Positions 24,420 to 33,698 of a stretch of DNA of 56,822 nt are shown in pieces. Each line of letters starts with the position of its first letter. Position 1 is the stretch's first letter. This DNA comes from Vicinamibacterales bacterium (GTDB lineage Bacteria > Acidobacteriota > Vicinamibacteria > Vicinamibacterales > 2-12-FULL-66-21), in assembly GCA_036496585.1 (NCBI GenBank), contig DASXLB010000040.1, positions 1 through 56,822 on the forward strand, in the 5' to 3' direction. Under the pieces are notes generated by a model, which had not been told where the DNA came from, did no database searches, and saw only the letters and a program-made list of their open reading frames with translations. Made by a program: the position numbers and the translations under genes.

Positions 24420-25805
24420 ATGTTTTCCACAGGCTGGCTTCGTTCAGCTCTCTGCGTAGCGCTGATGGCATCGGGCGCCGTCGCGGCGCGCGCGCAGGCG
24501 CCCGCGGACGTGGCGCTCTATCGCTTGTTCCTCCGCGATGGATCGACCATCGTCAGCTACGGCGAATACGCCCGGGCCGGCGATCGGGTCATCGTGTCGC
24601 TGCCGCTCGGCGGCGGCGCTGCGGCGTCTGACGTGCAGCTGCTCAGCCTGCCGGCCTCGGCGATCGACTGGGACAAGACCGATGCCTATGCCGAGAGCGT
24701 CCGCGCGAAGCGCTACGCCGAGACGCAAGGTGCCAACGACTATGCGCTGTTGACCGACGCGGTGACGCGCGCGCTCAACGACATCGCGCTCGCGCCCGAT
24801 CCGCAGAGCAAGATCACGATGGCGATCGAGGCGCGGCAGAACGTGACGAAGTGGGCGGCGGAGCACTATGGCTACCGCGCCGCGGACGTCGGCCGGCTGG
24901 CGGTGCTCTTCGACGGGGCGATCGCCGACGCCCGCGGCGTGCCCAACTACGATCTGACGCTGGTGGCGGGTGTCGCTGAACCGCCGTCGGCCCCCCTCCT
25001 GCCGGCGCCCACCCAGGAGGAGACGCTGCAGCAGGCGATTCGCGCCGCGTCGCTGGCGCCGGACGCCGCCGACCGCACCTCGCTGCTCGCATCGATCCAG
25101 CAGGCGCTTGGCGGGATCGAAGGACACCCGAACTGGACGGCGCCGCTCGTGGCGCGCGTCGATCGGGCGCTCGCGGTCGAGCGCCAGGCCGATCACGCCT
25201 ACTCGACGCTCATCCACGGCACGCTGGCCCAGGCGGGACGCTATGCCCGGACGGCCAACGTGCGAGGCGTCGAAGACCTGATGCAGCGGATACTGCGCGA
25301 GGACGACCGTCTCGGACAGCGGCGACCGAACGAGATGGCGTCCGCGCTTGCGGCGCTCGACGCCCAGCTGGACTCGGCGCGCCGTCTGCGGCTGGCGCAG
25401 GACAGCTTCGCGGCGCGCGTGGCCGTCATCCAGGCCTACCAGCGCGGCATCGCCGGGGCGCTCGCGGTGATGCGCACGTCTCGGTCGGCGCTCGACGACA
25501 TCCGCCTGCTCGCTGGCCCCGCGCGCATCCATCTCGTGAGCCTGTCGGCGCGGACCAGTACGGCGCTGCGGCAGCTCGCCGCGACGCCGGTGCCGCCGGA
25601 AGCCGCCGCCGCCCACGAGATGCTGCGCAACGCGGTGACGCTGGCGCTGGAGGCGGCGGACCGGCGCCTGAAGGCGATCGCGTCGGGCAACATGCAACAG
25701 GCGTGGCAGGCCTCGTCGGCGGCGGCCGGCGCGATGCTGCTGTTCGATCGCGCGGCCGACCAGTTGGCGCGGCTGGCGTCGACGCGTGCGCCCGCGGCGT
25801 CGTGA
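24420..25805 (+). CDS. secreted protein of unknown function, helix-rich, 461 aa
   Basis: The ATG at 24420 opens a clear signal peptide (WLRSALCVALMASGAVAARAQ). An ATG at 24390 would add ten residues before it. The mature protein begins with a short beta-like domain (DVALYRLFLRDGSTIVSYGEY), then becomes Ala/Arg-rich and helical from about residue 120 to the end, with possible coiled-coil segments. No known domain was recognised. Its TGA overlaps the GTG of the AddB-like gene by 4 bases, so it is co-translated with a DNA repair pair, an odd pairing for a secreted protein. Confidence 0.75.
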   Translation: MFSTGWLRSALCVALMASGAVAARAQAPADVALYRLFLRDGSTIVSYGEYARAGDRVIVSLPLGGGAAASDVQLLSLPASAIDWDKTDAYAESVRAKRYAETQGANDYALLTDAVTRALNDIALAPDPQSKITMAIEARQNVTKWAAEHYGYRAADVGRLAVLFDGAIADARGVPNYDLTLVAGVAEPPSAPLLPAPTQEETLQQAIRAASLAPDAADRTSLLASIQQALGGIEGHPNWTAPLVARVDRALAVERQADHAYSTLIHGTLAQAGRYARTANVRGVEDLMQRILREDDRLGQRRPNEMASALAALDAQLDSARRLRLAQDSFAARVAVIQAYQRGIAGALAVMRTSRSALDDIRLLAGPARIHLVSLSARTSTALRQLAATPVPPEAAAAHEMLRNAVTLALEAADRRLKAIASGNMQQAWQASSAAAGAMLLFDRAADQLARLASTRAPAAS

Positions 25806-28684
25806 TCACGCCGCGGACGACCCGTCTCCTCCGCGCCGCCGACCTGCGCGCGTTTCAGCGGGCGATCTTCGAGAGCCTGCCGCGCCCGCTCGTGCCCAGC
25901 GAATGCGCCGTCATCGTGCCGACTCGCAGCGCGGCCGAGGAGCTGCTTCGGCAGGACCGCGGGCTCGCCCCCGGCCAGCTGATGACCCGGGACGAGTTCT
26001 ACGAGGCGATCCATGCCCGCCTGCCCGGCGCGCCGCCGGCGCTGTCGCCGTTCGAGCGGGAAGTGCTCCTGCGCAAGGCGGCGCGCGCGGCTCATGAGTC
26101 GGGCGCCGAACCGCCTTTCAATCTGCGGCCCGGTCTGGTCCGCGAGATCCTCGCGCTCTATGACGCGCTGCGCCGGCATCATCGCAGCGTCGCCGACTTC
26201 GATCGCCTCGTGCGCGGCTCGCTGCAGCCGGCGGTCGAGATCGATCGCGGCGCCGCGCGTCTACTGGCCCAGACGGTTTTCCTCACGGCCACATTCGAGG
26301 AGTTCGAGCGTCAGACCGCGGGAGCGGTCGACGAGCACGGCATCCGCGCGCTGGCGCTCGCTGCGACGGTGCCGCTCTTCCGCAAGGTGGTCGTCACCGT
26401 GGCGGATCAGGCCGCCGATCCCAAGGGGCTCTGGACGGCGGACTTCGATCTGCTGGCGCGGATGCCAGGCCTCGAGGCGATCGACGTCATCGCGACCGAG
26501 GCGCTGCTCGAGTCCGGCTCCTACCTGCGTTTCCACGAGAGCCTGCTGCCAGGAATCGTCGATCTCACCTGCGAGTCGGGTACCGAACCGCCGCCGATGT
26601 TGATGGTTCCCGACGGCGTGCCGGAGGACCCGTCGTATGGGACCGCCCGGCCCTTCGTCTGCCGCGATCGCGAGGAAGAGCTCGCCGCCGTCGCCCGGAT
26701 CGCCGCGCGCATCGAGGCCGCAGGCGGTGACACCAGCCGTCTTGGCGTCGTCTATCAGCGGCCGCTGCCCTACATCTATCTCGCACGTCAGGTGTTCGCC
26801 GACGCGCGGCTCTCCTGCCAGGCGCTCGATTCGCTGCCGCTCGCCGGCGAGCCGTTCGCCGCGGCGGTCGATCTCGTCTTTGCCGCGATGGCCGCCGACT
26901 TCACCCGCGCCGCGCTGATCGAACTGCTGCGCAGCCCGCACTTTGCGTTCCCGGGACCGGACGGGACGCTCGGGCTCGCCGACGTGCACGGGCTCGATCG
27001 CCGCCTGGCGGCTGGGAAGTATCTCGGCGATCTCGAAGGGCTGCGCACCGTGGCGCCTCCCGGCGTCGTCGCCGCCGTCGAAGTCCTGCAAACGGCGGCC
27101 GACGCGCCGACCGCGCCGCAACAGATCGACGGGATCCTGGGTTTCATCGCCTCCCACGAGTGCCTGCCGCAGCCGTCCGATTCCTGGTACGAGCGCCACA
27201 TGCGCGCGCGCGGCGCCGTGCTCGCGGCGCTCGCGACGCTGCGCCAGGCGCATGCGTCGCGCGATCCACAGCCGCTGACCGTCGGCGAACTCTCCGGCGC
27301 GGTGCGACGCTGGATCGAGGCGCAGACGTTTTCGCCGCGCATGGGAGACGCCGGCCTTCGGCTGCTGGACGCCGAGGCCGCCCGCTACGCCGATCTCGAC
27401 GAACTGCGGCTCGTCGGCCTGGTCGAGAGCGACTGGCCCGAGCGCGGCACCCGCAACGTCTTCTATCCCGCGTCGCTGCTGTCGCCGCTCGGCTGGCCGT
27501 CGGATCACGATCGGCTCGCCGCCTCGCGGACGCGATTTCAGGATCTGCTGCGCCTGCCGAAGCGGCGCGTCTCGCTCTCGACGTTCACGCTCGAAGACGA
27601 CGCGATCGTCTCGCCGTCACCGCTGCTCGACGACGTGGATGCGACGGGCCTGCCGATCGAGCGTCTGGTGGCGCCGCCGGCCCTGGCGGGCGCCGCTGCG
27701 CCGGAACCGCTCTTCGTCCACGAGGCGCTCGTCGGCGGCGCCGATCGGCTGCCGGCCCTCGACAGCAGGCCGTCGGCATGGCTCGAGCTGCGCCGGGCGC
27801 GCGCGTTTGCCGCGCCGCGTTTCCGCGGCGGCATCGGTCCGCGCGCGCCGGGCGTCTATGCTGTCTCGAAGCTCGAACGCTATCTCGAGTGCCCGTTCAA
27901 ATACTTCGCCGCGCACGTGCTGCGGCTGCCTGAGGAGCGCGATCGCGAGGCCTGGATGACCGCGCAGGAACGCGGCCGTTTCGTGCACGAGGTGTTCGAG
28001 GCGTTCTTCCGCGAGTGGCAGGCGGCCGGCCATGGCGCGATCACGGTATCGAACGTCGCCGACGCGCTGGTGCTCTTCGACGCGGTCGCCGAACGCCGTC
28101 TGGCGCGTCTGCCCGAAAGCGACCGCGCGCTCGAGCGCACGCTGCTGCTGGGCTCGGCGGCCGCGGCCGGTTTCGGCGAGCGTGCCTTCGCGTTCGAGCT
28201 CGACGACGAGGTCGAGGTGGTGGAGCGGCTGCTCGAATACGAGCTCGAGGGGCGGTTCACGTTTCACGATGCGGAGGCCAGCCGCGAGCTGGCGCTCCGA
28301 TCGAAGGCCGACCGGATCGACCTGCTGGCCGACGGCACGCTCCGTCTCGTCGACTACAAACTCGGCCGGGCGCCGGAACGGAAGCGGTCGCTGCAGCTGC
28401 CGGTGTACGGCGCGTGCGCCACCCAGGCGCTCCGCGGCCGGCATGGACGGACCTGGACGGTCGGCCGTGCAGGGTATGTCGCGTTCAAGGAAAAGACGCC
28501 GTTCGTCGAGGTGCAGAACGCGGCAAAGGCGATGGCCGACGGGGAGGCGCGTCTGCTCGCCACCGTCGACGCGATCGAGCGCGGCGAGTTCCCGGTGCAG
28601 CCCGACGAGCCGTTTCTCTGCAACTGGTGCCAGTACGCGGGCGTCTGTCGCAAGGACTACGTCGGCGACGAGTTCGAGAAATGA
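25802..28684 (+). CDS. AddB-like PD-(D/E)XK nuclease subunit, 960 aa
   Basis: The GTG start overlaps the preceding stop (GTGA). The C-terminal nuclease domain is clear. Cys697 in ECPFKYF and Cys940, Cys943 and Cys949 in CNWCQYAGVC are the four iron-sulfur ligands of AddB-type nucleases. LVDYKLG with Asp851 and Lys853 is the PD-(D/E)XK active site. The N-terminal two thirds is a UvrD-like fold, but no Walker A motif is seen, so it is probably an inactive helicase. Acts with the next gene on double-strand DNA ends to load RecA and degrade foreign DNA (family knowledge). Overlaps it by 4 bases. Confidence 0.88.
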   Translation: MITPRTTRLLRAADLRAFQRAIFESLPRPLVPSECAVIVPTRSAAEELLRQDRGLAPGQLMTRDEFYEAIHARLPGAPPALSPFEREVLLRKAARAAHESGAEPPFNLRPGLVREILALYDALRRHHRSVADFDRLVRGSLQPAVEIDRGAARLLAQTVFLTATFEEFERQTAGAVDEHGIRALALAATVPLFRKVVVTVADQAADPKGLWTADFDLLARMPGLEAIDVIATEALLESGSYLRFHESLLPGIVDLTCESGTEPPPMLMVPDGVPEDPSYGTARPFVCRDREEELAAVARIAARIEAAGGDTSRLGVVYQRPLPYIYLARQVFADARLSCQALDSLPLAGEPFAAAVDLVFAAMAADFTRAALIELLRSPHFAFPGPDGTLGLADVHGLDRRLAAGKYLGDLEGLRTVAPPGVVAAVEVLQTAADAPTAPQQIDGILGFIASHECLPQPSDSWYERHMRARGAVLAALATLRQAHASRDPQPLTVGELSGAVRRWIEAQTFSPRMGDAGLRLLDAEAARYADLDELRLVGLVESDWPERGTRNVFYPASLLSPLGWPSDHDRLAASRTRFQDLLRLPKRRVSLSTFTLEDDAIVSPSPLLDDVDATGLPIERLVAPPALAGAAAPEPLFVHEALVGGADRLPALDSRPSAWLELRRARAFAAPRFRGGIGPRAPGVYAVSKLERYLECPFKYFAAHVLRLPEERDREAWMTAQERGRFVHEVFEAFFREWQAAGHGAITVSNVADALVLFDAVAERRLARLPESDRALERTLLLGSAAAAGFGERAFAFELDDEVEVVERLLEYELEGRFTFHDAEASRELALRSKADRIDLLADGTLRLVDYKLGRAPERKRSLQLPVYGACATQALRGRHGRTWTVGRAGYVAFKEKTPFVEVQNAAKAMADGEARLLATVDAIERGEFPVQPDEPFLCNWCQYAGVCRKDYVGDEFEK

Positions 28685-31377
28685 GCGATCAGCCGTCGCT
28701 GTTTGGAGACGACCGCACACCGACGCCGGAGGTCAGGGATCCGGACGTCGAAGCGCGCGCCTTCGCCACCGATCCGGCGCAGAACGTCGTGCTCGAGGCC
28801 TCGGCAGGCACCGGCAAGACGAGTGTGCTCGTGGCGCGCTACGTCAACCTGCTGGCCAGGGGCATTGATCCCGCCAACATCCTGGCGATCACGTTCACGC
28901 GCAAGGCTGCCGCGGAGATGCGCGAGCGCATCATCCGCGAGCTGCGCACGGCGGCGGCGCGCTCGGCCATCGATCGCACGCGCTGGACGGCGCTGCGCGA
29001 CCGGCTCGCCGACATCCAGATCAGCACCATCGACGCGTTCTGCCTGTCGCTCCTGCGCGAATTCCCGCTGGAAGCGGACCTGGACCCCGGCTTCGGCATG
29101 GCCGACGAGACCGAGGTGCCGAGGCTCGTCGAGCGATCGCTCGACAAGTCGCTGGCGATCTTCATCGGCCTCGCCAGGCGCGAGCCTGAGGTTGCGCTGG
29201 TGCTGGCGCAGCTCGGCCTGAATCGGACACGCGAGGGGCTGGCGCACCTGCTGCAGCGGCGACTGGTGGCGTCGGACGTGCTCGATCGTTTTCTGGTCCG
29301 CGGTCCATCGGGGCTGACGGCTGACACCGTCTGCCGTCTCGCGATCGAGGCGCTGCAGGACGTGTTGGCCACCGCGGGCGGGCCGGGCGGCCTCGAAACG
29401 TTTCTCGACGCCGGGCCGCTGTCGCAGCCTCGGTATCGGCTGCTCGCGCAGGATCTGCGGCGGCTGGATCAATTCCGCGCGGCGCCCAATGCCGCCGTCC
29501 GCGGCCTGATCACCCGCGCCGCGGCGCATTTTCTCAAGGCAGACGGCAAGCCGCGAACGAGCGATCGCATCTATCCGTACACGGCCGGCGACTACCCCAG
29601 TCCCGAAGCCGGGCGGCGCCACCGCCAGGAAGCGCTGCGCCTCGGTCCGGCCGTCGCCGACGTCGTGCGTGCCATGGCGCGCGATCTGAACGTCGTGCTC
29701 GCCCGCGGCGTCCGCCGCATGTTCGCGATCGCGCTGGCGCAATACCAGACGGCGCTCAACGAGCGCTCGCTCCTCGATTTCTCCGACGTCCTGCAGAGGG
29801 CGGTGCAGCTGCTCACCCGGATGGACGAGTTCTCGCAGAGCCGCTACCGGCTGGAAGGGCGCTACCACCACGTGCTCGTGGACGAGTTCCAGGACACGAG
29901 CCGCAAGCAGTGGGAGCTCATCTCGCTGCTCGTGAAATCGTGGGGCGAAGGGCTCGGCCTCGCCGCCAACCCTTCCATCTTCATCGTCGGCGACCGCAAG
30001 CAGTCGATCTACCGCTTCCGCGACGCCGAAAGCGCCATGCTGCACGAGGCGGGCGGTTTCATCGACTCGCTGCGTCCGGGCTCGTCGGCTCGGCGCTCCA
30101 TCTCGCGCAGCTTCCGTGCCGTGCCGGAGCTGCTGGCCTTCGTCAACGACGTCTGCGGCGAACTCGCGCAGCATGCCCGGCGTGTGGACGAGTTCACCTA
30201 CGACCGCGGCGACATGTTCCCGGTTGACGCCGTCGAGCATGGCGGAGCGCTTGGCATCGTCGCGGCCGCTGACGCGGAGGACTGCGCCGCCGCGGTGGCG
30301 GACGAGATTGCGCGGCTGCTGCGCGGCGAAACCGTGCGCGACCGGGACACGGGCGTTCGCCGCTCGGCCCGTCCGGGCGACGTCGGCATCCTCTTCCGCT
30401 CGCGCGCGAGCCATCGCGAGTTCGAAGCGGCGCTCGAGGCGCGCGGCATCCCGGCCTACGTCTACAAAGGGCTCGGCTTCTTCGATGCCGACGAGATCAA
30501 AGATCTCTCGGCCCTCATCCGCTACCTCGCCAATCCTTCCTCGGATCTCCGTGCGGCGGCGTTCCTGCGATCGCGCTTCGTCCGGTTGTCGGATGTGGCG
30601 CTGGCGCGACTGGCGCCCCATCTGGCGGCATCGATCACCGGCGCGGACGTTCCGCTCGAAGCGCTCGACGAGGACGACCGCGCGGCGCTGGCGCTGGCCC
30701 GGCGCTCCGTGCCCGGATGGCTGAGACGGGTGGACCGGATTCCGCCGGCGGATCTGATCGAAGAGCTGATTCCGGAAACCGCGTATGCCTACGAGTTGCG
30801 AGGTGCCCGCGCCTCGCAGGCCTGGGAGAACGTGAAGAAACTCCGCGGCGTGATCCGCCGCATCCAGAACGGCGGGTATGCCACCCTGCCGCGCATCGCC
30901 GACCACCTCGACTCGCTGACCGCCGGCGACGAGTCCAATGCCGTGCTGGAGGCGGTCGATGCGGTGAACCTGATGACGGTTCACGCGTCGAAGGGGCTCG
31001 AGTTCCCGATCGTGTTCGTGGTCAACCTGGCCAAGGGCGCGAGCGGGTTCCCCCGTCCCGTACGCGTGTCGGCGGACGAGGTGACGGTCGGCCCGTTCGT
31101 GTCCGAGAGCGACGAGGACGAGCGCCGGCGCGAGCGCGAAGAGACGAAACGGCTGCTCTATGTGGCACTGACTCGCGCGCGCGACCGCCTGTATCTGTCG
31201 AGCGGGCTGAAGGACGGCGCGTTTTCAGCGGGACGCGGCAGCCTCGGAGACGTGCTCCCGGACTCATTCAAGGCGCTGTTCGTCCAGGCTGTCAGTCAGC
31301 CGGGGGACAAGGGGGATGTCGGGGGCGTCACCTGGGTGTCCGCCTCGGGCCGGTCTCATACTTTCAGGCGGGTCTAG
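28681..31377 (+). CDS. AddA/UvrD-like superfamily-1 helicase, 898 aa
   Basis: ATG overlaps the TGA of the AddB-like gene (ATGA). Helicase motifs are all present: Walker A ASAGTGKTS near residue 40, Ia TFTRKAAAEM, Walker B VDEFQDTSRKQWEL near residue 400, motif III VGDRKQSIYRFRDAE, motif V TVHASKGLEFPIVFV and motif VI LLYVALTRARDRLYL. The protein ends about 70 residues after motif VI, so the C-terminal nuclease domain of AddA and RecB is missing. Nuclease activity would therefore come only from the partner. Forms an ATP-driven end-resection motor. Confidence 0.9.
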   Translation: MSDQPSLFGDDRTPTPEVRDPDVEARAFATDPAQNVVLEASAGTGKTSVLVARYVNLLARGIDPANILAITFTRKAAAEMRERIIRELRTAAARSAIDRTRWTALRDRLADIQISTIDAFCLSLLREFPLEADLDPGFGMADETEVPRLVERSLDKSLAIFIGLARREPEVALVLAQLGLNRTREGLAHLLQRRLVASDVLDRFLVRGPSGLTADTVCRLAIEALQDVLATAGGPGGLETFLDAGPLSQPRYRLLAQDLRRLDQFRAAPNAAVRGLITRAAAHFLKADGKPRTSDRIYPYTAGDYPSPEAGRRHRQEALRLGPAVADVVRAMARDLNVVLARGVRRMFAIALAQYQTALNERSLLDFSDVLQRAVQLLTRMDEFSQSRYRLEGRYHHVLVDEFQDTSRKQWELISLLVKSWGEGLGLAANPSIFIVGDRKQSIYRFRDAESAMLHEAGGFIDSLRPGSSARRSISRSFRAVPELLAFVNDVCGELAQHARRVDEFTYDRGDMFPVDAVEHGGALGIVAAADAEDCAAAVADEIARLLRGETVRDRDTGVRRSARPGDVGILFRSRASHREFEAALEARGIPAYVYKGLGFFDADEIKDLSALIRYLANPSSDLRAAAFLRSRFVRLSDVALARLAPHLAASITGADVPLEALDEDDRAALALARRSVPGWLRRVDRIPPADLIEELIPETAYAYELRGARASQAWENVKKLRGVIRRIQNGGYATLPRIADHLDSLTAGDESNAVLEAVDAVNLMTVHASKGLEFPIVFVVNLAKGASGFPRPVRVSADEVTVGPFVSESDEDERRREREETKRLLYVALTRARDRLYLSSGLKDGAFSAGRGSLGDVLPDSFKALFVQAVSQPGDKGDVGGVTWVSASGRSHTFRRV

Positions 31378-31701
31378 GACGTTACCATTTGTCGAAATGT
31401 GGCGGTCGGGCACACAATTTTTGTCACCTCAAGGTAAACCTCAAGCGCTGAGCTATTTCCGGCGACGCCCGTGGGCGCAGACCGCACAGTGCCATGAATT
31501 GTCATGCAGCGAGGTCAGTGAGGCTGGCTCGGCCTAAAGAGGAGCGGGCGAGCCAAATCGTTATCTTTCTGTAACTTCGCTGCAGAAGGGAACCGGAGAC
31601 ACCGATACGCTGTCTAAGCCAATAACTGGTCCCGAGATTGCAGAGAGGGCCGCCAGACGTCAGCCGCACCGGGCGGTTTCGACGATCGGAGGTATAGGGT
31701 T
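31378..31701. other. 324-bp intergenic region with a hairpin
   Basis: No gene is visible. TGGCTCG at 31525-31531 pairs with CGAGCCA at 31549-31555 (7 bp, 17-nt loop) and is followed by a T-rich run, so it may end the AddAB transcript. Two short direct repeats of CCTCAAG (31427-31444 region) lie before it. GGAGG lies 9 nt before the next ATG. A structured leader is possible but no known riboswitch was recognised. Confidence 0.4.
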
Positions 31702-31953
31702 ATGGCACTCACAGCGGCGTCCATGAGCTCCATCAGCTCCGTCAGGCCGACAGGCACGATTTTCGAGCTCGAAGCGCTCGAAGGGCTGCCGTGTGGCTGC
31801 GTGGCTGCCGCCTACCGTGCCCGGCCGTGGGACGTTGCCGTCGTGTCGCTCGAGGCCAAGGGGCCGCACTGCATTCTCGCCGGCCACAACTCGGGTCAGA
31901 TCCTCCGTCTCGGCGACCCGTCCGAGTTCGACGAAGACGACGACGAGGAATAG
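31702..31953 (+). CDS. small acidic protein, 83 aa
   Basis: Preceded by GGAGG with a 9-nt spacer. The N-terminus is Ser-rich, the middle contains EALEGLPCGCVAAAYRARPW, and the C-terminus is strongly acidic (EFDEDDDEE). There is no signal peptide. Function is unknown. It stands alone in front of the zinc-ribbon gene and is probably transcribed from its own promoter. Confidence 0.65.
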   Translation: MALTAASMSSISSVRPTGTIFELEALEGLPCGCVAAAYRARPWDVAVVSLEAKGPHCILAGHNSGQILRLGDPSEFDEDDDEE

Positions 31954-31978
31954 ATTGCGTTCCGCCTGAGCGAGCAAA

Positions 31979-31984
31979 TACAAT
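31979..31984 (+). promoter_or_regulatory. putative leaderless promoter (-35 TTGCGT, -10 TACAAT)
   Basis: TTGCGT at 31955-31960 and TACAAT at 31979-31984 are 18 bp apart. The -10 element ends 6 nt before the ATG at 31991 and there is no ribosome binding site, so the message is probably leaderless. Confidence 0.55.
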
Positions 31985-31990
31985 TTCAAA

Positions 31991-32212
31991 ATGCCGTTGA
32001 CCTGCCCGAGTTGCGGGAACGCCCGGAACTTTCTGATCAAGACCCTGCAGATGCACGTCGTCCATCTGGACGATTCACGCGTCGAAGTGAACGACGAAGG
32101 GCGTCCCGCCGTAATCGAGGTGCTCTGCGACGAGTGCGAAAGTGCGCTCAAGTTCGAGGACTTCGACGATGCGATCCGCAAGGAAATGCTGTTGACCCTC
32201 GGCGCCCGCTAG
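31991..32212 (+). CDS. small zinc-ribbon protein, 73 aa
   Basis: CPSCG at residues 5-9 and CDEC near residue 46 form a two-knuckle zinc ribbon. The rest is short, acidic and helical, with FDDAIRKEMLLTL. It converges with another zinc-ribbon gene, their stops being 2 bp apart. The function is unknown. The promoter reads TACAAT six bases before the ATG. Confidence 0.75.
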   Translation: MPLTCPSCGNARNFLIKTLQMHVVHLDDSRVEVNDEGRPAVIEVLCDECESALKFEDFDDAIRKEMLLTLGAR

Positions 32213-32214
32213 CC

Positions 32215-32379
32215 TCATTTCCCGCTTTCGGCCTCTTCCCAGTAATCGCACTCGGGACAGACCCACTCGCCAATGGTGCGGGTCGAGACCTGTCCTGTAC
32301 CGGGGATGGCGTCCGTACGCTCGCTGACCCGGAGGCGCATCGTCTCGCCGCAGAGCGGACATTCCTTGATGTCGGCCAT
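32215..32379 (-). CDS. 54-residue zinc-ribbon protein
   Basis: This short gene was found by reading the minus strand. It encodes MADIKECPLCGETMRL at the start, then SERTDAIPGTGQVSTRTIGEWVCPECDYWEEA near the end: two CxxC pairs 33 residues apart, a typical zinc ribbon. The text is coherent from ATG to TGA. It is convergent with the 73-residue ribbon and divergent from the DnaJ-like gene. No ribosome binding site; TACCAT lies 8 nt before the ATG. Unknown role. Confidence 0.75.
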   Translation of the reverse strand: MADIKECPLCGETMRLRVSERTDAIPGTGQVSTRTIGEWVCPECDYWEEAESGK

Positions 32380-32387
32380 GTCGGAGC

Positions 32388-32397
32388 ATGGTAACGT
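32388..32397. promoter_or_regulatory. shared two-way -10 element (ATGGTAACGT)
   Basis: On the plus strand TAACGT (32392-32397) precedes the DnaJ-like ATG by 14 nt. On the minus strand TACCAT (32393-32388) precedes the zinc-ribbon ATG by 8 nt. The two -10 elements share the central TA. Confidence 0.5.
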
Positions 32398-32405
32398 CCT
32401 TTTGA

Positions 32406-32921
<516 letters not shown>

Positions 32922-32927
32922 CCGGGT

Positions 32928-33329
32928 ATGAAGCCGCACGTCAACCTGCTCGGCCTGCTCCAACTCGCGTGGGGCGGCATGGGGTTGCTGCTGGCGCTCT
33001 CGCTGCTGCTGCTGGCGGTCGGCGCGGCCGCGATCGCGCACGGCGCGCGCACCGACGTCTTCACCGCCACCTTCACCGCGCTGCTGTTCGTGCTGTTCGC
33101 CGCGGCCCTGGCGCTCGGCGGCTGGGCCAACACCTGGGTCGGCAGCGGCTTGCGCCGCTACCGCCCGGCGGCGCGCACCGGCGCCCTGGCGATCTCCGTC
33201 GTCAACCTGTTCGTCCTGCCGTTCGGCACCGCCCTGGCGATCTACACTTACTGGGTGCTGCTCCACAACGATGTACGGGCGCTCTTCGCCGGCAGCGACG
33301 CGGAGGGCACGGGGCGCCGCGCCGGCTGA
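32928..33329 (+). CDS. hypothetical inner-membrane protein, 133 aa
   Basis: Three or four hydrophobic segments: about residues 8-38, 50-68 and 84-108. They are Ala/Leu-rich with no charged catalytic residues. The ATG lies 6 bp after the DnaJ-like gene and its stop overlaps the next ATG by one base (TGATG). No family was recognised. The context suggests a membrane partner of the J protein or of the DUF4870 protein. Confidence 0.7.
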   Translation: MKPHVNLLGLLQLAWGGMGLLLALSLLLLAVGAAAIAHGARTDVFTATFTALLFVLFAAALALGGWANTWVGSGLRRYRPAARTGALAISVVNLFVLPFGTALAIYTYWVLLHNDVRALFAGSDAEGTGRRAG

Positions 33330-33670
33330 TGTCGCCGCAGCACACCGAGAAGACGTCGACCGGTCTCGAAGCGAATCTGGCGGCGGCGCTGACCTACCTG
33401 GTGGGGTTTGTCACCGGCATCATCTTCCTGGTGGTCGAGAAGGAAAACCGCTTCGTGCGCTTTCACGCCCTGCAGTCGATCCTCGTCTTCGCGGCGCTGG
33501 TCGCCATCGACATCCTCGTGCAGATCGTGCCGATTCTGGGAGCGCTCGTGTTCGTCGTGGTCATCCTGCCCGCGTCGGCGATTCTCTGGCTGCTGCTGAT
33601 GTTCAAGGCGTACCAGGGCGAGGAGTTCAGGCTGCCGGTGGTGGGAAAGATCGCCGCCGAGCGAATCTAG
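33329..33670 (+). CDS. DUF4870-type small membrane protein, 113 aa
   Basis: Begins with NLAAALTYLVGFVTGIIFLVVEKENRFVRFHALQS, which has the signature of DUF4870 proteins. Two or three transmembrane helices follow (about 18-40, 53-77, 80-95). The function of the family is unknown. It overlaps the preceding gene by one base and precedes apbC by 28 bp. Confidence 0.82.
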   Translation: MSPQHTEKTSTGLEANLAAALTYLVGFVTGIIFLVVEKENRFVRFHALQSILVFAALVAIDILVQIVPILGALVFVVVILPASAILWLLLMFKAYQGEEFRLPVVGKIAAERI

Positions 33671-33698
33671 CGCGTTTTGGAAATCAGGGAATGTGGAC

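Noticed and set aside
24390-24440. Replication origin
   Set aside because: Only one loose DnaA-box match and no dnaA, dnaN or AT-rich unwinding region are present.
31378-31701. Riboswitch before the small acidic protein
   Set aside because: A hairpin and short repeats exist, but no conserved core of any riboswitch class that I know was found.
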